Shown: positions 10,052 to 21,059 of the stretch, in pieces
Layout: each line of letters starts with the position of its first letter
Position numbering within the stretch: the first letter of the stretch is position 1
Source: Areca catechu
Lineage: Eukaryota > Streptophyta > Magnoliopsida > Arecales > Arecaceae
DNA: 64,000 nt
Assembly (NCBI GenBank): GCA_021397845.1
Contig: CM038039.1
Span: forward strand, 4,085,731 to 4,149,730
Reading direction: 5' to 3'
Translations under genes and position numbers: made by a program
Notes under the pieces: model-generated
What the model was told of the DNA's origin: nothing
Database searches by the model: none
The model's input: only the letters and a program-made list of their open reading frames with translations

Positions 10052-12186
10052 CTATGTTCGAGGGAGCCTGACGCCATTGAGATCTCCGAGGTGATAGGCC
10101 CCTTGTGAAGGGGCTTCTGCCACTTTGTAGGGGCCTTCCCAATTTGGTGGGAGCTTGCTGCATTCCCGGGGCTGATACGCCTCCGCCCGGTGCAGCACCA
10201 AGTCCTCGAGTTTGAGGGCTCTTGGCCTAACCCGGGCGTTGTAGTGCCGGGCTACTCGTTGCTGGTGAGTTTTGTTGAGGTCGGCGTCGAGAAAGTGGGC
10301 CCAAGCCGATCCCAAGATCACGTTGCAGGCTGAAGGAAGCCTGTCGACCGTGAAAGTCATCATAGCGGCACTCTTGGAGAGGGCATCATAAGAAAGCACA
10401 TCCATGGAGCTTCCATTATTGACCATGATGCATTTGTACAGGATGCTTCGTGATCGTCATCTCGACGACCACGACAGCATTATTTACATTTTTCCCCCGC
10501 TTTCTCCTTCCCTCATGAAGGGGAGTACATTCTTAGGACCCCCTGCCCCCCGGGCTTTTGGGTGTACGCGTAGCTCCCTAGGAAGTCATGCCCACCGGCT
10601 TCTCGGCAGGATGATTATCAACGGCTGAAGCTGGTTGAGGAGCGACAAGTGCCTAGGATTCCATCTGTGGTCTGCCCCCCATAAACCTTTTAAGGTGGCT
10701 TGATGAGTTCTTCAATTTCCCATTTGAGGTCGTGGCGTTCCTCGGTGTTATGGCCGTGGTCGTGGTGAAAGTGACAGTACTTCGATTTATCACGGCTAGT
10801 TGAGGACTTCATTGGAAGCGGGCGCCTCAAGTAGTCCTCGCCTTCGATCTTCATGAGGATTTTTGTTCTCGGGGCAAGGAGAAGGGTGTAATTCTCCTCA
10901 GGAACAGGAGCCCCTCTTGGTCTCGGCCGGTCCCTTCGGGAGTTCGGGACTTGGGGTTCTGGCTTCCGGGTCCCGGGCATCTCGATGGGGGTTGGCCTCT
11001 TCAGTGGTTTCCCGTCGAGCTCCCGTCTCGTACGGTGCACCTCCTCGACACGGATGTACTTTTGGGCTCGGAGAAGGAGCTCGGAGTAAGTCTTGGAGGG
11101 CTTCTTGTCGAGCGAGTAGGTCAGGCGGGAAGTCCTGAGCCCTCGCTTCAGTGCCAGCATGGCATCTAGCTTATCAAGGTTATAAATCTCCAGCACGACA
11201 GCCTTAAAGCGGGCCACGTAGTCCCGTAGGGGCTCACGATCCTACTGCCAGATGGAGAAAAGGCTGTCTGCCTCTCGTGGCAACTTCCTGCAGGCGTCGA
11301 AGTGGGCCACAAATTTTTGCCCTAACTGGGCGAAAGAGTTGATGCTCTCCGGCTCCAAGTGGGTGAACCACACTCGGGTTGCTTTCCGGAGGGTGGAGGG
11401 AAAGGCGATGCAAAGGAGAGCATCGGTGGCCCCATGGACCCTCATGAGGGTCCGGTAGCTTTCCAGATGGTCCAGGGGATCGGTGGTCCCATCGTAAGGA
11501 TCCATCGGCGGCATTAGGAATCGATGTGGGATCGGCTCTGCTTGGATTTCTTTGAAAAATGGGAGACGGGCGTCATAGCCCACTGGGTCGCTAGCTGAGC
11601 CCTGCATGTTGACAAACCGATGAGAGAACTTCGCCAGCTTGTACTCATGTTCCTTCAAGCGCTTCTCAGCTGTACGCCTGATGGCTACGTCAGTAGACCC
11701 CTTCGCTGAGGGAGATGGAGAACGTGACATGGGTGCACGCTTTTCGTGATAGGGGGTCTTGCTCTTTCTATCTCGATGGGGTCTGGGCACCGCCCGCCCA
11801 AGGTTTGGTGAGCAGCTCTCCCTGTCAGGAGACCCGGCTCGTTGCCTTTTCATGGGAGTCTGATGACTATCCCGGTTGTCGGTGACGACCCGTGGCTACG
11901 AAGGCCTTCCTTGGAAGGAAAGCAGGCTATCACGGGGGACTGCGGCGTGGGCCGCCAGAGTCCTTGGCTGCTGGTGGGTAGCCAAGGATCGGTGCTAATA
12001 CTGAAGTTGGCGCACTGCGATAGCGAGGACCTGCATTTGCTGGATGAGTGCGGCCAGCTGAGACTTCGCTAGAGGTGGTTGAACGGAGGGAGCGGGTGGC
12101 ACCGCCTCGAGATTGTGAGGGTTCCCTCGGGAAGAGGAGCCCGCAGCACGGCTGGTAGAGGTCTCTCGTGCTCGTGTCGTCACCAT
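10052..12186 (-). pseudogene. Element A gag-protease fused to integrase C-terminus, internally deleted
   Basis: Gag begins MVTTRARE at 12186 and follows B: a Pro-rich start, the gag core (DPYDGTTDPLDHLESY, RVWFTHLEPESI, FVAHFDACRKLPRE), then YCHFHHDHGHNTEE where a zinc knuckle is expected. There are stops at 11995-11997 and 11242-11244. The protease active-site region reads VNNGSS where B has VDSGSS, so the catalytic Asp is Asn. After VILG the frame passes into integrase C-terminal sequence (RVARHYNARV, PPNWEGPYKV). Reverse transcriptase, both RNase H domains and the integrase core are absent. Compared with B, about 3 kb was lost near 10260-10320. Element A could not move itself. Confidence 0.85.
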
Positions 12187-12234
12187 CCTTCCGTGGAGCG
12201 TCAATCTGTAAGGAGATGGAGGGCTTGTTTCCAC

Positions 12235-12250
12235 CCTACCTGGTGCGCCA
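12235..12250 (-). promoter_or_regulatory. Primer binding site candidate, element A
   Basis: Three bases inside the right LTR the minus strand reads TGGCGCACCAGGTAGG. Element B has TGGCGCGCCAGGTAGG at the same place. That is the normal position of a tRNA primer site and fixes the right LTR as the 5' LTR. I did not identify the primer tRNA. Confidence 0.65.
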
Positions 12251-12253
12251 ATC

Positions 12254-13775
12254 TGTTGCCGCCAAGATCACCGTGGCTCGTAGCTGCTGTCGGTGCCGGA
12301 GTGCGCTCCCCTTACTGGCTGGTGGTCCTCTGGTCCCGGACCTGCAAAACTGGGGTCAGTGACCCGGGCCGGGGTTTCCGATGGGGGTACTCCGACGGTC
12401 AAGTCAATGACGATCCAGGAAAACAGATCCTCCTGGTCGAGCCTCTCTTGATGGACTCCACACAAGGAGGAGTGTATTGTGTGAGAGTGGGATGCAAGTG
12501 TGTCGGGGGAAGTGTGGCCTGGTTAGAGGGAGTCTCTGTATGGCCCTTTTGCCCGACCTTGCTTGAGAATGCTGGTGGTGCTGTGCTCCTCTTCTTGGTG
12601 GAGCTCGCACTTGTGTTTTTGTGGTATGGCTTTTGCCTTGCCTGTGTTGTTGTTGGTGTTACCTCCAAGTTTGTTGTGAACTAGGTTACCGTTGGGTGTC
12701 TGTCTCGAGATCTCCACCGGGCTGTCAGGTACGTGCGGCGGTGTCCCGAGGAGCCTTTCCTGATTCGTGATAAGGGAAGCCATCATGTGCTCTGACACTC
12801 CTCTTGGTCGCCTCATTTCGGGAAACCTGGCAGTACCTCGATCGGTGGGCCACCGTCCATAGGATTCGAATCTTCTGGTTGGCTTCCTCTCTCGGGTGGT
12901 CCAGGTGGTTGGTGAGGAGAGTGGCATCTTGATCAGTGTGCTTCTCCTCTTTCTAGTGTAACCGGTGGCTGCAGGCGGTCAGTACGGTCTGGCAGGTGCT
13001 CCAGTGTAGTCCTCGGTCGGCTCGTCGGTGTCCTGGGATGGTGGTGCCAACGTCCGAGCCAGGGTTGAGTTGGAATGGCAGGGCTCGCTCCGACGTAGAC
13101 GCCCCGAGCTTGCGGGGTCGTCTCGGTGGAGGGTAGAGTATGGGCCCGGTCCAAAGGCCTCGCGCTCGGAGAGGTTCCACATGGCGGAGGAGTACTGAGC
13201 TCGACTCTGACCACAGGGCTCAACTTTCGAGGGTCTCGCTCTAGAGGGCAGAGTGCGGGTCTGGTCCAGAGAGCTCGTGCTCGAAGAGGCTCCACGTGGC
13301 GGAGTGCTGAGCTCGACTCCGACCACAGGGCTCAACCTCCGAGGGTCTCGCTCTGGAGGGCAGAGTGCGGGCCTGGTCCAAAGGGCTCGCACTCGAAGAG
13401 GCTCCACGTGGTGGAGTACTGAGCTCGACTCCGACCACAAGGCTCAACCTTCGAGGGTCTCGCTCTGGGGGGCAGAGTGCGGGCCCGATCCAGAGGGCTC
13501 ACACTCGGAGAGGCTCCACGTGGTGAAGGAGTGTTGAGCTCGACTCCGACCACAGGGCTCAACCTTGAGGGTCTCACTCTGGAGGGCAGAGTGCGGCTCC
13601 GGCCTAGGCGTCCCGAGCTCGCGGGTCCGACCTGGCAGAGGACGGAGCTCGGCTCGTTGTCTTGAGGGAGCTCAGCTCCGCTCGGCAGAGGATTCCGGGC
13701 AGGAGAATTGACGCGGCGTCTTCCTTTGACGTGGCGCCTATCAGCTCCCCCCATGTCAGCGATCCCGCCACATCA
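12254..13775 (-). repeat. Element A 5' LTR (right)
   Basis: Begins TGTTGCCGCC and ends GCCACATCA followed by atcct. It shares blocks with the left LTR along its whole length, including the 113-bp array (13120-13610). It has no insertion at the point where the left copy carries the solo LTR. Confidence 0.88.
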
Positions 13776-14017
13776 ATCCTATTTCTGATACCCATGTAAC
13801 GAACAAGTTGATCATTTAGTGATCATAAACTGAACGAGTTAATTATTTAGTTATTATTAAATTGTTTCAATGGTATTTAGTTAATTAAATTAAATTTTAA
13901 TTTTGAAAAATGATGAGAATCTTGTGTACTAAGGCCTAGCGTGACCTCTAGAGCGATACTTAGGATTTGTGTGGCTGATCACGTAGCCAATCCTGGTGAT
14001 GGGTTTGGGGCATGACA
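13776..14017 (-). mobile_element. Old gypsy LTR end (Del/Tekay-like) flanking element A
   Basis: On the minus strand this starts TGTCATGCCCCAAACCC at 14017, the typical opening of many plant Del/Tekay gypsy LTRs (TGTCACGCCCC...). It continues through GCTACGTGATCAGCCAC. Element A is inserted at its inner edge. The remainder of this LTR may be 1084-1804, which I could not delimit. 14018-14301 beyond it shows nothing recognisable. Confidence 0.45.
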
Positions 14018-14301
14018 AGCCCATAATTAGAAAAAAAAACTCTTACACTTTATCCCATCTATTTATCGAGGGAAATAGTCAGACCATTCTTCTCTGCATT
14101 TTTCTGGGGTGAGATAACCTGTTGGCCCAGCACTTTCACTAGTGTAGGATATGTACCAAATTGTGATTTGCAAACAACTAGGCTCTTTGCTCGTTGTATT
14201 CTAGAAAAATTGAAAAATAGGAGATAGGTTCTATGAAATCTTCAAGTAAGGAAAAAGTGATAAAAAGTCATTTATAAATAGGGATGTTTGATGATGTTTT
14301 T

Positions 14302-14592
14302 TGTAAAATTTGAAAACTAAATGAGAATTTCTCTCTTAATACCATTAGATGTTAAGTACAATCAATATATAGGCCATATCAATCAATCTGTACGTAAGAA
14401 AAAACTCCCATGATTTATCAAACTTTACAATTTCTTATCCTTACAATCTCTCTCAATTAATTCTTGGTCCACCATTCTATGTTTACAAATTTTGGTCCAT
14501 TAATTTCATATTTATAAGTTTTGGTCTACCAATTTCATATTTACAAATCCATAATTTCATATTTATGGATTTCATATTTGCAACTCATCTAA
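14302..14592 (-). repeat. Element E 3' LTR (left)
   Basis: About 290 bp, AT-rich, repeating ATTTCATATTTAYAAATTTTGGTC motifs. Similar to the right copy once the MITE there is removed. The outer five bases are all T, so no target duplication can be claimed. Confidence 0.7.
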
Positions 14593-16456
14593 TACTTTCC
14601 CTCAAATTAGTGCGTGAATGTTAATCACACCCAACTTGTCAAGTAAGAACTGAAATCGATCTTGTCCCGAGACCTTTGTAAATGTATCGCCAATTGGAAT
14701 TTGGCCGATATATAAGCTATGACGATGTCATGAAGCTTTAGATGATCACGCATAAAATGACAATCTATCTTGATATGTTTCATTCGTTCATGAAAAATGA
14801 GATTATCGACGATGTGGAGGGAGGCTTAATTATCATAGTAGAGCTTCATGGGCTGAACATGATTGATTCCGAGAGATCGCAAAAGGTTATGCAACCATAG
14901 GAATTCGCTAGTGGCAGCTACCATGGATCTGTATTTTGCTTCTTCTAACGACCTATATATAGTAGTCTACTTCTTAGTCTTCCACCTCCAAGCATAGCAA
15001 AGTATCTAACGATAGAATGCCATGTCATCAGGCAACTAGCCCAATCTGAGTCACAATAAGCAGTCAGTTGCAAAGATTATGATGTATTGAGTAGAATCCC
15101 CTGCTCCGAACATTGCTTGAGATATTGAAGGACTCGCATCGTAGCATCCCAATGCAGCTATCGAGGATTCTGCGTGAATTAAGATAGGATATGAACTGAG
15201 TAGCTGAGTTCCAATCATGTGATGGTCAAATAAACCAAATACCTCACTAAGCATCGGTATTGTCTAGGATCAAATATGGGTTCACTAGAGTTTGTCGATA
15301 GACGGTGCTGTTGCTCCATGAAAAATGATGACGGTCTAACTTCGAGCATGCCATATTTATTTAATATGTTCATAGTATATTTTTGCTAGGATAGGAATAA
15401 TCTTGATGGACTGCCAACAATTTCAAAATCGAAAAATATTTCCAAGGACCAAGGTGCTTGATATAAAACCCGGTGGCTAGATAAGCCTTGAAACCTGACA
15501 TTGACTTGGATCATTGCATGCTAATATTAAGTCATCTATATAGACTATAATAAACATGAAAGTGGTCTCGTTACTGTATGTAAATAAAGAATGATCGATC
15601 CCTAATTAAACAAACCTGTATTCGTGCAAGGTGAACATGAACTTTACAAGCAGTTTCTAGAGGTTTGTCGGAGATCATAAAGTGACTTTCAAAGGTGACA
15701 AGTTTTGCCATGCCCTGTGACATGGAAACCTGGTGGAATACTCATGTATACTTCTTCATGATCACCATATAGAAATGCATTGTATGCGTCCATTTAGTGA
15801 AATTCTAACTTAAAAATTGAGATACTTAAAAGGCAACATACGTTCACTAATTTAGCAGCCGATGTAAATGTCTTATGAAAATTGAGTCCCTTGATATGAG
15901 TGAACCCCTTCGTGACGAAGCGGGCCTTATACCGCTCCATACTGCCATCAGCCCTGCATTTTACCTTATATACCCATTTGCAACCGATAGATTTCTTATT
16001 TGGTGGGAGGTCCTCCACGGTCCATGTATCATTGTCTTCAAGTGCCTTTTTCTCTTGGGCAATAGCATCCTGCCATTTCATCTGGGACCTTTAATCGCCT
16101 AAGAGTAATTTTTGGGCTCAACAATTCATTAAAAGCCACTAAAAATGTCTTGTGAGATTGAGATAATTTATCATAACAGACAGTTTTCTATGGGATGGAC
16201 CATACTTTAAATCACCGTAAAGCCAGGTGTCATGCATGAGAGGTCTTTGGGCTTGGTGGCGTGGTACATAGTCTTGTAGGTGGGCTAATGTTTTCTGCAT
16301 CTTTTTGGGTCTTACAGTTTGGGCCTTTGTCAATTCATCTCATCACATGCCTCAGGCTTGCTCCCCCTGTCCATATAATTTTCTTTTGTTGGGCTATTGT
16401 GTTTCTGGACCTAGTTCGGATTAGACTTGCAAACTATTGGGCACCTTACTAAGTTT
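14593..16456 (-). pseudogene. Copia RT-RNase H remnant of element E
   Basis: The minus strand at 15794-16081 reads WQDAIAQEKKALEDNDTW and KKSIGCKWVYKVKCRADGS, the start of the copia reverse transcriptase domain. At 14750-14990 it reads the end of copia RNase H (EAKYRSMVAATSEFLWLHNL, then LYYDN*ASLHIVDN and HERMKHIKIDCHFMRDH), with stops. Between them are short broken frames and AT-rich sequence. No intact ORF remains. The other half of the element continues at 29013. Confidence 0.75.
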
Positions 16457-16461
16457 GGTTG
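16457..16461. repeat. Target site duplication of element B, left copy (ggttg)
   Basis: ggttg immediately precedes the left LTR and is repeated exactly at 29008-29012 after the right LTR. Five bases is the usual gypsy target duplication. This proves the extent of B and that it has not recombined with another copy since insertion. Confidence 0.93.
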
Positions 16462-18007
16462 TGTTGCCGCTCTCGCCGCCGCGCCCGTGCCTCGGATCAG
16501 CCGATCCTTCCTGACCGCCTGGCGAGGGAGCCTCCCTTCCCGCGGAGAACCTGCAACAAAGGGGTTAGAGGACCCTGGCCGAGGATCCCGGCGAGGGAGC
16601 TCCGACGGTCAAGTCAGTAGACGACGAGAGGGAACAGTCTCCCCTGCCGGACCCTCTAAAGGGTTCCAGACTTAGAGAGTTAACTGGTGAAGGAAATGCT
16701 CTGGGGACCAGAATCTCGGCTGGGCCTCCTTGCCGAGCTCACGCCCAGTGTTCCCCTCTCGGGATTTCTGATTTCTCTCTCGGAGCAAGGCCTTGTGCCG
16801 GTGCTTCCTCCTTGTCCCCAGGCTAATTGGCTTACCTTGTCGTCCCCAGATCCTTCCCTCTTTATCTCCCCTTGTCGTGCGTTTGTCTTTTTCCTCCTCG
16901 GAAGCTCCCCTCCCCCGTCCTCTTCTCTTTCCCCTTTTTGGTGAAGGAGGCCAGGCGGCTTCCTGACCTCGTCCGCCGGGCCCAGCAGGGAAAAGGCAAA
17001 GACAGAAGAGAAAGAGGGGAGGGCGGCACTGGCAGGGCGGCCGGTCAGGCCTCGGGCTCCGTAAGAGCGCTCTCTTCCCCAAGCGCGGGCGCCATCCATC
17101 TATGGGGCCTGTTCCGTCAGGATCGGGTCTCTCGGCTGTGGGTCCTGCCGGGCCGACGCAAGTGATGTTCCGCGTGCCGCCGCCCTCCGTACGGGACGCC
17201 GTCTGGTATTCGTACGGCCCGAGGGACGGCCTTGGGGCCCGTCTTTCTCCCCGGGGCCCTCTCCGTGCGAGCGGTCTGACCTCGGTTGAGTCGGACCCGT
17301 TCCCGGGGGGCCAACTGGCGAGGGGCGAGGGATCAGCCGACCTCGCTTAGGTGGACCCCTCCTGGGTGGACACCTGGCGAGGTGGCAGAAGGTCGCCTGG
17401 CTTCGGCCGAGGTGGGCCCGTCTCCGGGCGGCCACCTGACGAAGGGCGGAGAGTCAGCCGACCTCGGCTTAGGTGGACCCCTCCTGGGTGGACACCTGGC
17501 GAGGTGGCAGAAGGTTGCCTGGCTTCGGCCGAGGTGGGCCCGTCTCCGGGCGGCCACCTGGCGAAGGGCGGAGAGTCAGCCGACCTCGGCTTCGGTGGAC
17601 CCCTCCTGGGTGGACACCTGGCGAGGTGGCAGAAGGTCGCCTGGCTTTGGCCGAGGTGGGCCCGTCTCCGGGCGGCCACCTGGCGAAGGGCGGAGAGTCA
17701 GCCGACCTCGGCTTCGGTGGACCCCTCCTGGGTGGACACCTGGCGAGGCGGCAAGGAATCGCCCGACCTTGGCCGACCTCACTTAGGCGGACCCCTCCGG
17801 GCCCGGGCGCCAATGAGGTGGTAGAGGAACTCCGAGCCGAGCTCGACCTCGGCGAGGGCGGTTTGCCTTAGACAGTCGTCGGGCGGTGTAGTCTTGCCGA
17901 TCCTGGCTTTGAGGATGTGGCGCTGACTTGGCCGGGGAAACATACACGTGGCTCGCTCGTATTCGACGATACCTGAGCCCGGCCACGTCACTGTCACGGC
18001 TGTAACA
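16462..18007 (-). repeat. Element B 3' LTR (left)
   Basis: TGTTGCCGCTCTCG to CACGGCTGTAACA. The next bases, GTTGCCCCCCAGCC, form a polypurine tract on the minus strand, marking this as the 3' LTR. A 123-bp tandem array lies at 17341-17800. Confidence 0.94.
17341..17800. repeat. 123-bp higher-order repeat in element B left LTR
   Basis: About 3.7 units. Each is made of two related sub-units of about 61 bp, both containing CACCTGRCGA and ending in a GCC(G)ACCTCGGC or TTCGGCCGAGGTGG type block. The same array lies in the right LTR (28341-28800). ORFs across it in four frames are repeat shadows. Confidence 0.88.
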
Positions 18008-18493
18008 GTTGCCCCCCAGCCCGCCGTTCCGTCGGGGCATCGTAGAACGGAATGTCGGGATTAAATACGGACATGACGTGGAGAGGCGAAGATCTTGCAT
18101 CATAATTGCCACGATCCTCGTCGTCGTGGCTCGATGCGGCTGAAGACCTATGGGGAGCCGCCACGCGTCGCCCACTTGCCCATAATCAATGCGTCGCTTC
18201 GAGGCAGAGGCCGTTACTCTGCTAACGAGGCGTCGGTGTCGGGCGTGCGCCCACGTGGCGACCATCCAGTGTCCTGAGACGGAATGACGGGTACGGTCGC
18301 TGTCGGCTGAGTTTGAAAGGGAGGGGACTTTCCAGAACGAGGCCTTTTCCCTTGCTTCGTGGGCGGTTTGCTGCAGGCTAACAACTCCTGTTGCTCGCGC
18401 TCGTCTGTGCATTTTCGGTGAGTGCCTCCTTCTCCTCTAGCCCCCCTTCTTCTTTCTCATTTCCTTTCCGATCTTCTTGTCCTTTCCTTTTCT
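18008..18493 (+). promoter_or_regulatory. Leader/promoter region of the element B antisense gene
   Basis: 486 bp between the polypurine tract and the ATG. ATTAAATA at 18060 is a weak TATA candidate. The last 100 bp are pyrimidine-rich (TCTTTCTCATTTCCTTTCC) like a plant 5' leader. There is no direct evidence for a transcription start. Confidence 0.35.
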
Positions 18494-20780
18494 ATGGCGC
18501 GCCGTCGCCATGTCTCTTCCAACCCGGACGAGGCCGGTCCATCCCGGCCGAGGACTCCATCTTCTTCCTCCTCAGATGAGGAGGTGATTCCGGAGGAGGT
18601 CCGCCGGCGTTTGCAACCCGGGGGTGTCACCATCGGCATCCCCAGGGGTATCCGGTCCCCTCCGGTTGCACCTGCAGTGCCCCTTCGTTCCCTTCCTGCT
18701 CCGCCTTCTCTTCCTGCTCCGCCTTCTCTTCCTGCTCCGCCTTCTCTTCCTGCCGGTCCCTCCGGTCATGCCTCCACCATGACCGAAGGTGATCTTTCTC
18801 TGCTCCGGGATGCCTATGGCATCCCGGGGTCTATTCGTCTGTTTGTCCCGCGGTCCGGGGAGCGCGTCACCATGAGTGGCCCCGGCCGCATAGCTTTCTA
18901 CGAAGACTTCCTCCTTGGGGGTCTTCGGTTTCCTCTGCATCCTTTCTTTCTTTCCTTCCTCAGCCACTTTCGGCTCGTCCCGGCCCAGCTGGCTCCTAAT
19001 GCCATCCGGGCCATCTTCTCCTTCATCGTTTTCTGCCACTTCCACGGGTTCGTTGCCCGTTTTTCTCTCTTCAGGGCCTTGTTCACCCTGAAGAAGTGCT
19101 CCACCGATGACGGCTGGTGGTACATTTCATCCCGGCCTAGGTGTCTCCGGTTCGACCTCCCTTCCTCGGTCAAGGGATGGAAGAGCCGGTTTTTCTTCGC
19201 TTCGGTTGACGACGTCGACTGGGCCTGGAGTGAACCGGACCGGACCCCGAACCGAAACTCCCGGGTCGAGCCGGCGGACCAGGAGTCTTATACCCAGCTC
19301 CTGGGCGACGAGGTCCCGGCGCTCGAGGTTCTGCTTTCTGAGCAGAATCTTTTTGAGGCCGGTATCAGTCCCATCCGTGAGACTGGTGAGATTTGGCCCC
19401 GCATTGACCTCTGCCCCCCCCCCTCTCTTCATAACCGAGCCGGCTGACTTTCTGTCTCTTTTGTCTTGCAGGGATGAAGTTTTCATTGGAGAACCTCTTG
19501 GAGGGGGCGGCCCAGCGGGACGTCGTGGAGGTAGACGAGCCCGCAGCGAAGAGGGCTCGCACGGAGACAAGCCGGGAGGTCGTGGCGGCGACTGTGCCCG
19601 GCCCGGTTGCCGTCATTTCCCCGCCCAGGCCACCTCAGGGCGGGGTCACTGATACTTCGGCCGCGCGACCTGGTGGCGCCGCAAAGAGAGCTCCAGCGTC
19701 TGCCGCTCCGCCCATCGCCGGGCCCGTCATTGCTGCCAGCTCGACAGCACCACCTGTGGCGATCGCCGGCCCGTCGGTTGCGGCTTCGGCTGAGGGGGCA
19801 GCTGCCGCAGGGGCCGGCCCGAAGGCCCCGGCGCCGGTGATCACCCACCGGGACTCGGTCATCCTCGACAGGGGGCTGGTGGAGAAGATGATGGAGTACG
19901 CTTCCACCGCCCGGGACCACCGAGCTCGGGGTGGCCGGGATTACGCGGATGCGCTGCTCGGCATCCTTCCGCAGCTCTTCACGGTAAGCCCGAGCTTCTT
20001 CCTTTTCCTTTTTCCTATCTCGAGACTTACCTGCCTTTGCTCTGACCTGTGTCGCTTTTGTCATTGCAGATCGAGAACGACGTCCTCCTACTGAGGAATT
20101 TTCTCGTAGGGAACGCCAAAAGGGACTCCGATCGGGAGCTGAAGCTCGGCAAGCTCGCGGCTGACGTCAAGGATTTGATGGAGAAGGGGGCCGAGCTGCG
20201 AGCCGAGAAGCAAGCCCTCCAGTCCGACCTGGCGCGTTCCGAGGAGCGGAACAAGGAGTTGGAGGCCTCCTTGTCGGAGGAGCGAACCTCCAACCAGCGC
20301 CGAACTGAGGAGGAGGCGGCGGAGAAGGCCCGCCTGCAGGCCCATTCCCAATGGCTGGAGCGTCAGCTAGAGGAGGCCCGGCGAGATGCGGCCGCGGCGA
20401 AGGACCGGAGCGCCTACGTCAACGGGCTCCTGGAGGCGGCCAAGCGGGAAGCGCAAGAGGCCATCCCCAAATTCCAGGCTTCCGACGAGTATACGTCGGA
20501 GGTCCGGGAGGCTGCCGTGGACTCTTTCCTGAAGGGGTTCCGGATGTGCCGGGAGAAGGTGGGGGCCTTCTTCCCCCAGCTGGACCTGAGCGGAGTTGTA
20601 GTCGGTGGCAGGAGGCCAGGGGGTGAGAGCAGGGCTTCCGGCACGGCCGAAGCGACACCTGCGGCGCCGTCGACCAGCGATGCCGCGGCCCCGGAACAGC
20701 CCCAGGAGCCGGCCGCTGTAGAAGTCGAGGACGCAGCACCCGCGCCTCCGGCAGATGGCTCCGACCCCACATCCCAGTGA
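18494..20780 (+). CDS. Intact spliced antisense gene of element B (putative gypsy type transposon domain, coiled coil)
   Basis: Exons 18494-19385, 19472-19983 and 20070-20780 join to 2,115 bases, 704 residues plus TGA. Both introns are 86 bp with GTGAG/GCAG and GTAAGC/GCAG borders, and the frame is kept across both. The ATG (MARRRHVSSN) starts where the A and C relatives do; the upstream extension lacks an ATG. Residues 1-95 are Ser/Pro-rich with a small PPSLPA repeat. Residues about 100-245 form the conserved domain (DAYGIPGSIRL, LRFPLHPFFL, RLVPAQLAPNAIRAIFSF, GFVARFSLFRAL, LPSSVKGWKSRFFFA), the family called putative gypsy type transposon (Transposase_28). Exon 2 is Ala/Pro-rich with a basic KRARTE patch. 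Exon 3 is a long heptad-like coiled coil with an acidic, Pro-rich tail. The role is unknown; a structural or nuclear function is only a guess. It lies opposite to gag-pol, so it needs its own promoter. Confidence 0.85.
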
Positions 20781-20875
20781 TCCCGGCACTGTCTTCTCTA
20801 CTTTACTTCTGTTGTTTTATTTTTTGGGGAGTCCCGGCCTGTCGGGGCTCCCAGCTTGTACCGACTACTTATGTC

Positions 20876-20881
20876 AATGAA
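20876..20881 (+). terminator. Variant poly(A) signal of the element B antisense gene
   Basis: AATGAA about 95 bp after the stop, within TATGTCAATGAAGATC. It corresponds to the AATAAA at 8033 in element A. Function is inferred from that match. Confidence 0.4.
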
Positions 20882-21059
20882 GATCTAAGCTTTATCGAAA
20901 CCTTGGTCGTTGTTTCGTCTCACCTTTCTCCTCTTTTCTTTCTGAGATGTCGGTCTGGGACACTTGAAATAACTGCAGGCCTGGTCCTCCCATTGCTCAA
21001 ATCGAAGGATAGGGCCTGCTGAGTCACGTCGCAGCAGGGCAAGCCTTAGGCGGGCCCGA

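Larger units (their letters stand above)
1810..13775 (-). mobile_element. Element A: Tat/Retand-like Ty3/gypsy retrotransposon, pol-deleted
   Basis: Two LTRs of about 1.5 kb (1810-4923 after removing a later insertion, and 12254-13775) start TGTTGCC and end CCACATCA. The five bases outside are gtcct (1805-1809) and atcct (13776-13780), a 4/5 match to a target duplication. Gag and protease remnants run on the minus strand and a PBS-like site lies inside the right LTR, so transcription ran right to left. Between them lie an antisense gene (5455-7900) and a tandem array (8185-9955). The LTRs differ visibly, roughly one base in 10 to 15, so A is clearly older than B. RT, RNase H and the integrase core are missing. 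Confidence 0.88.

Noticed and set aside
8959..10077. Long ORFs on both strands (up to about 300 codons) at 8959-9744 and 9169-10077
   Set aside because: They run through the 93-bp array in several frames at once, and the peptides are repeats of one another. No start context, no homology, no codon bias.
14018..14301. Target duplication for copia element E
   Set aside because: The bases outside the left LTR are a T-run and those outside the right LTR (gttta) do not match convincingly, so none was called.
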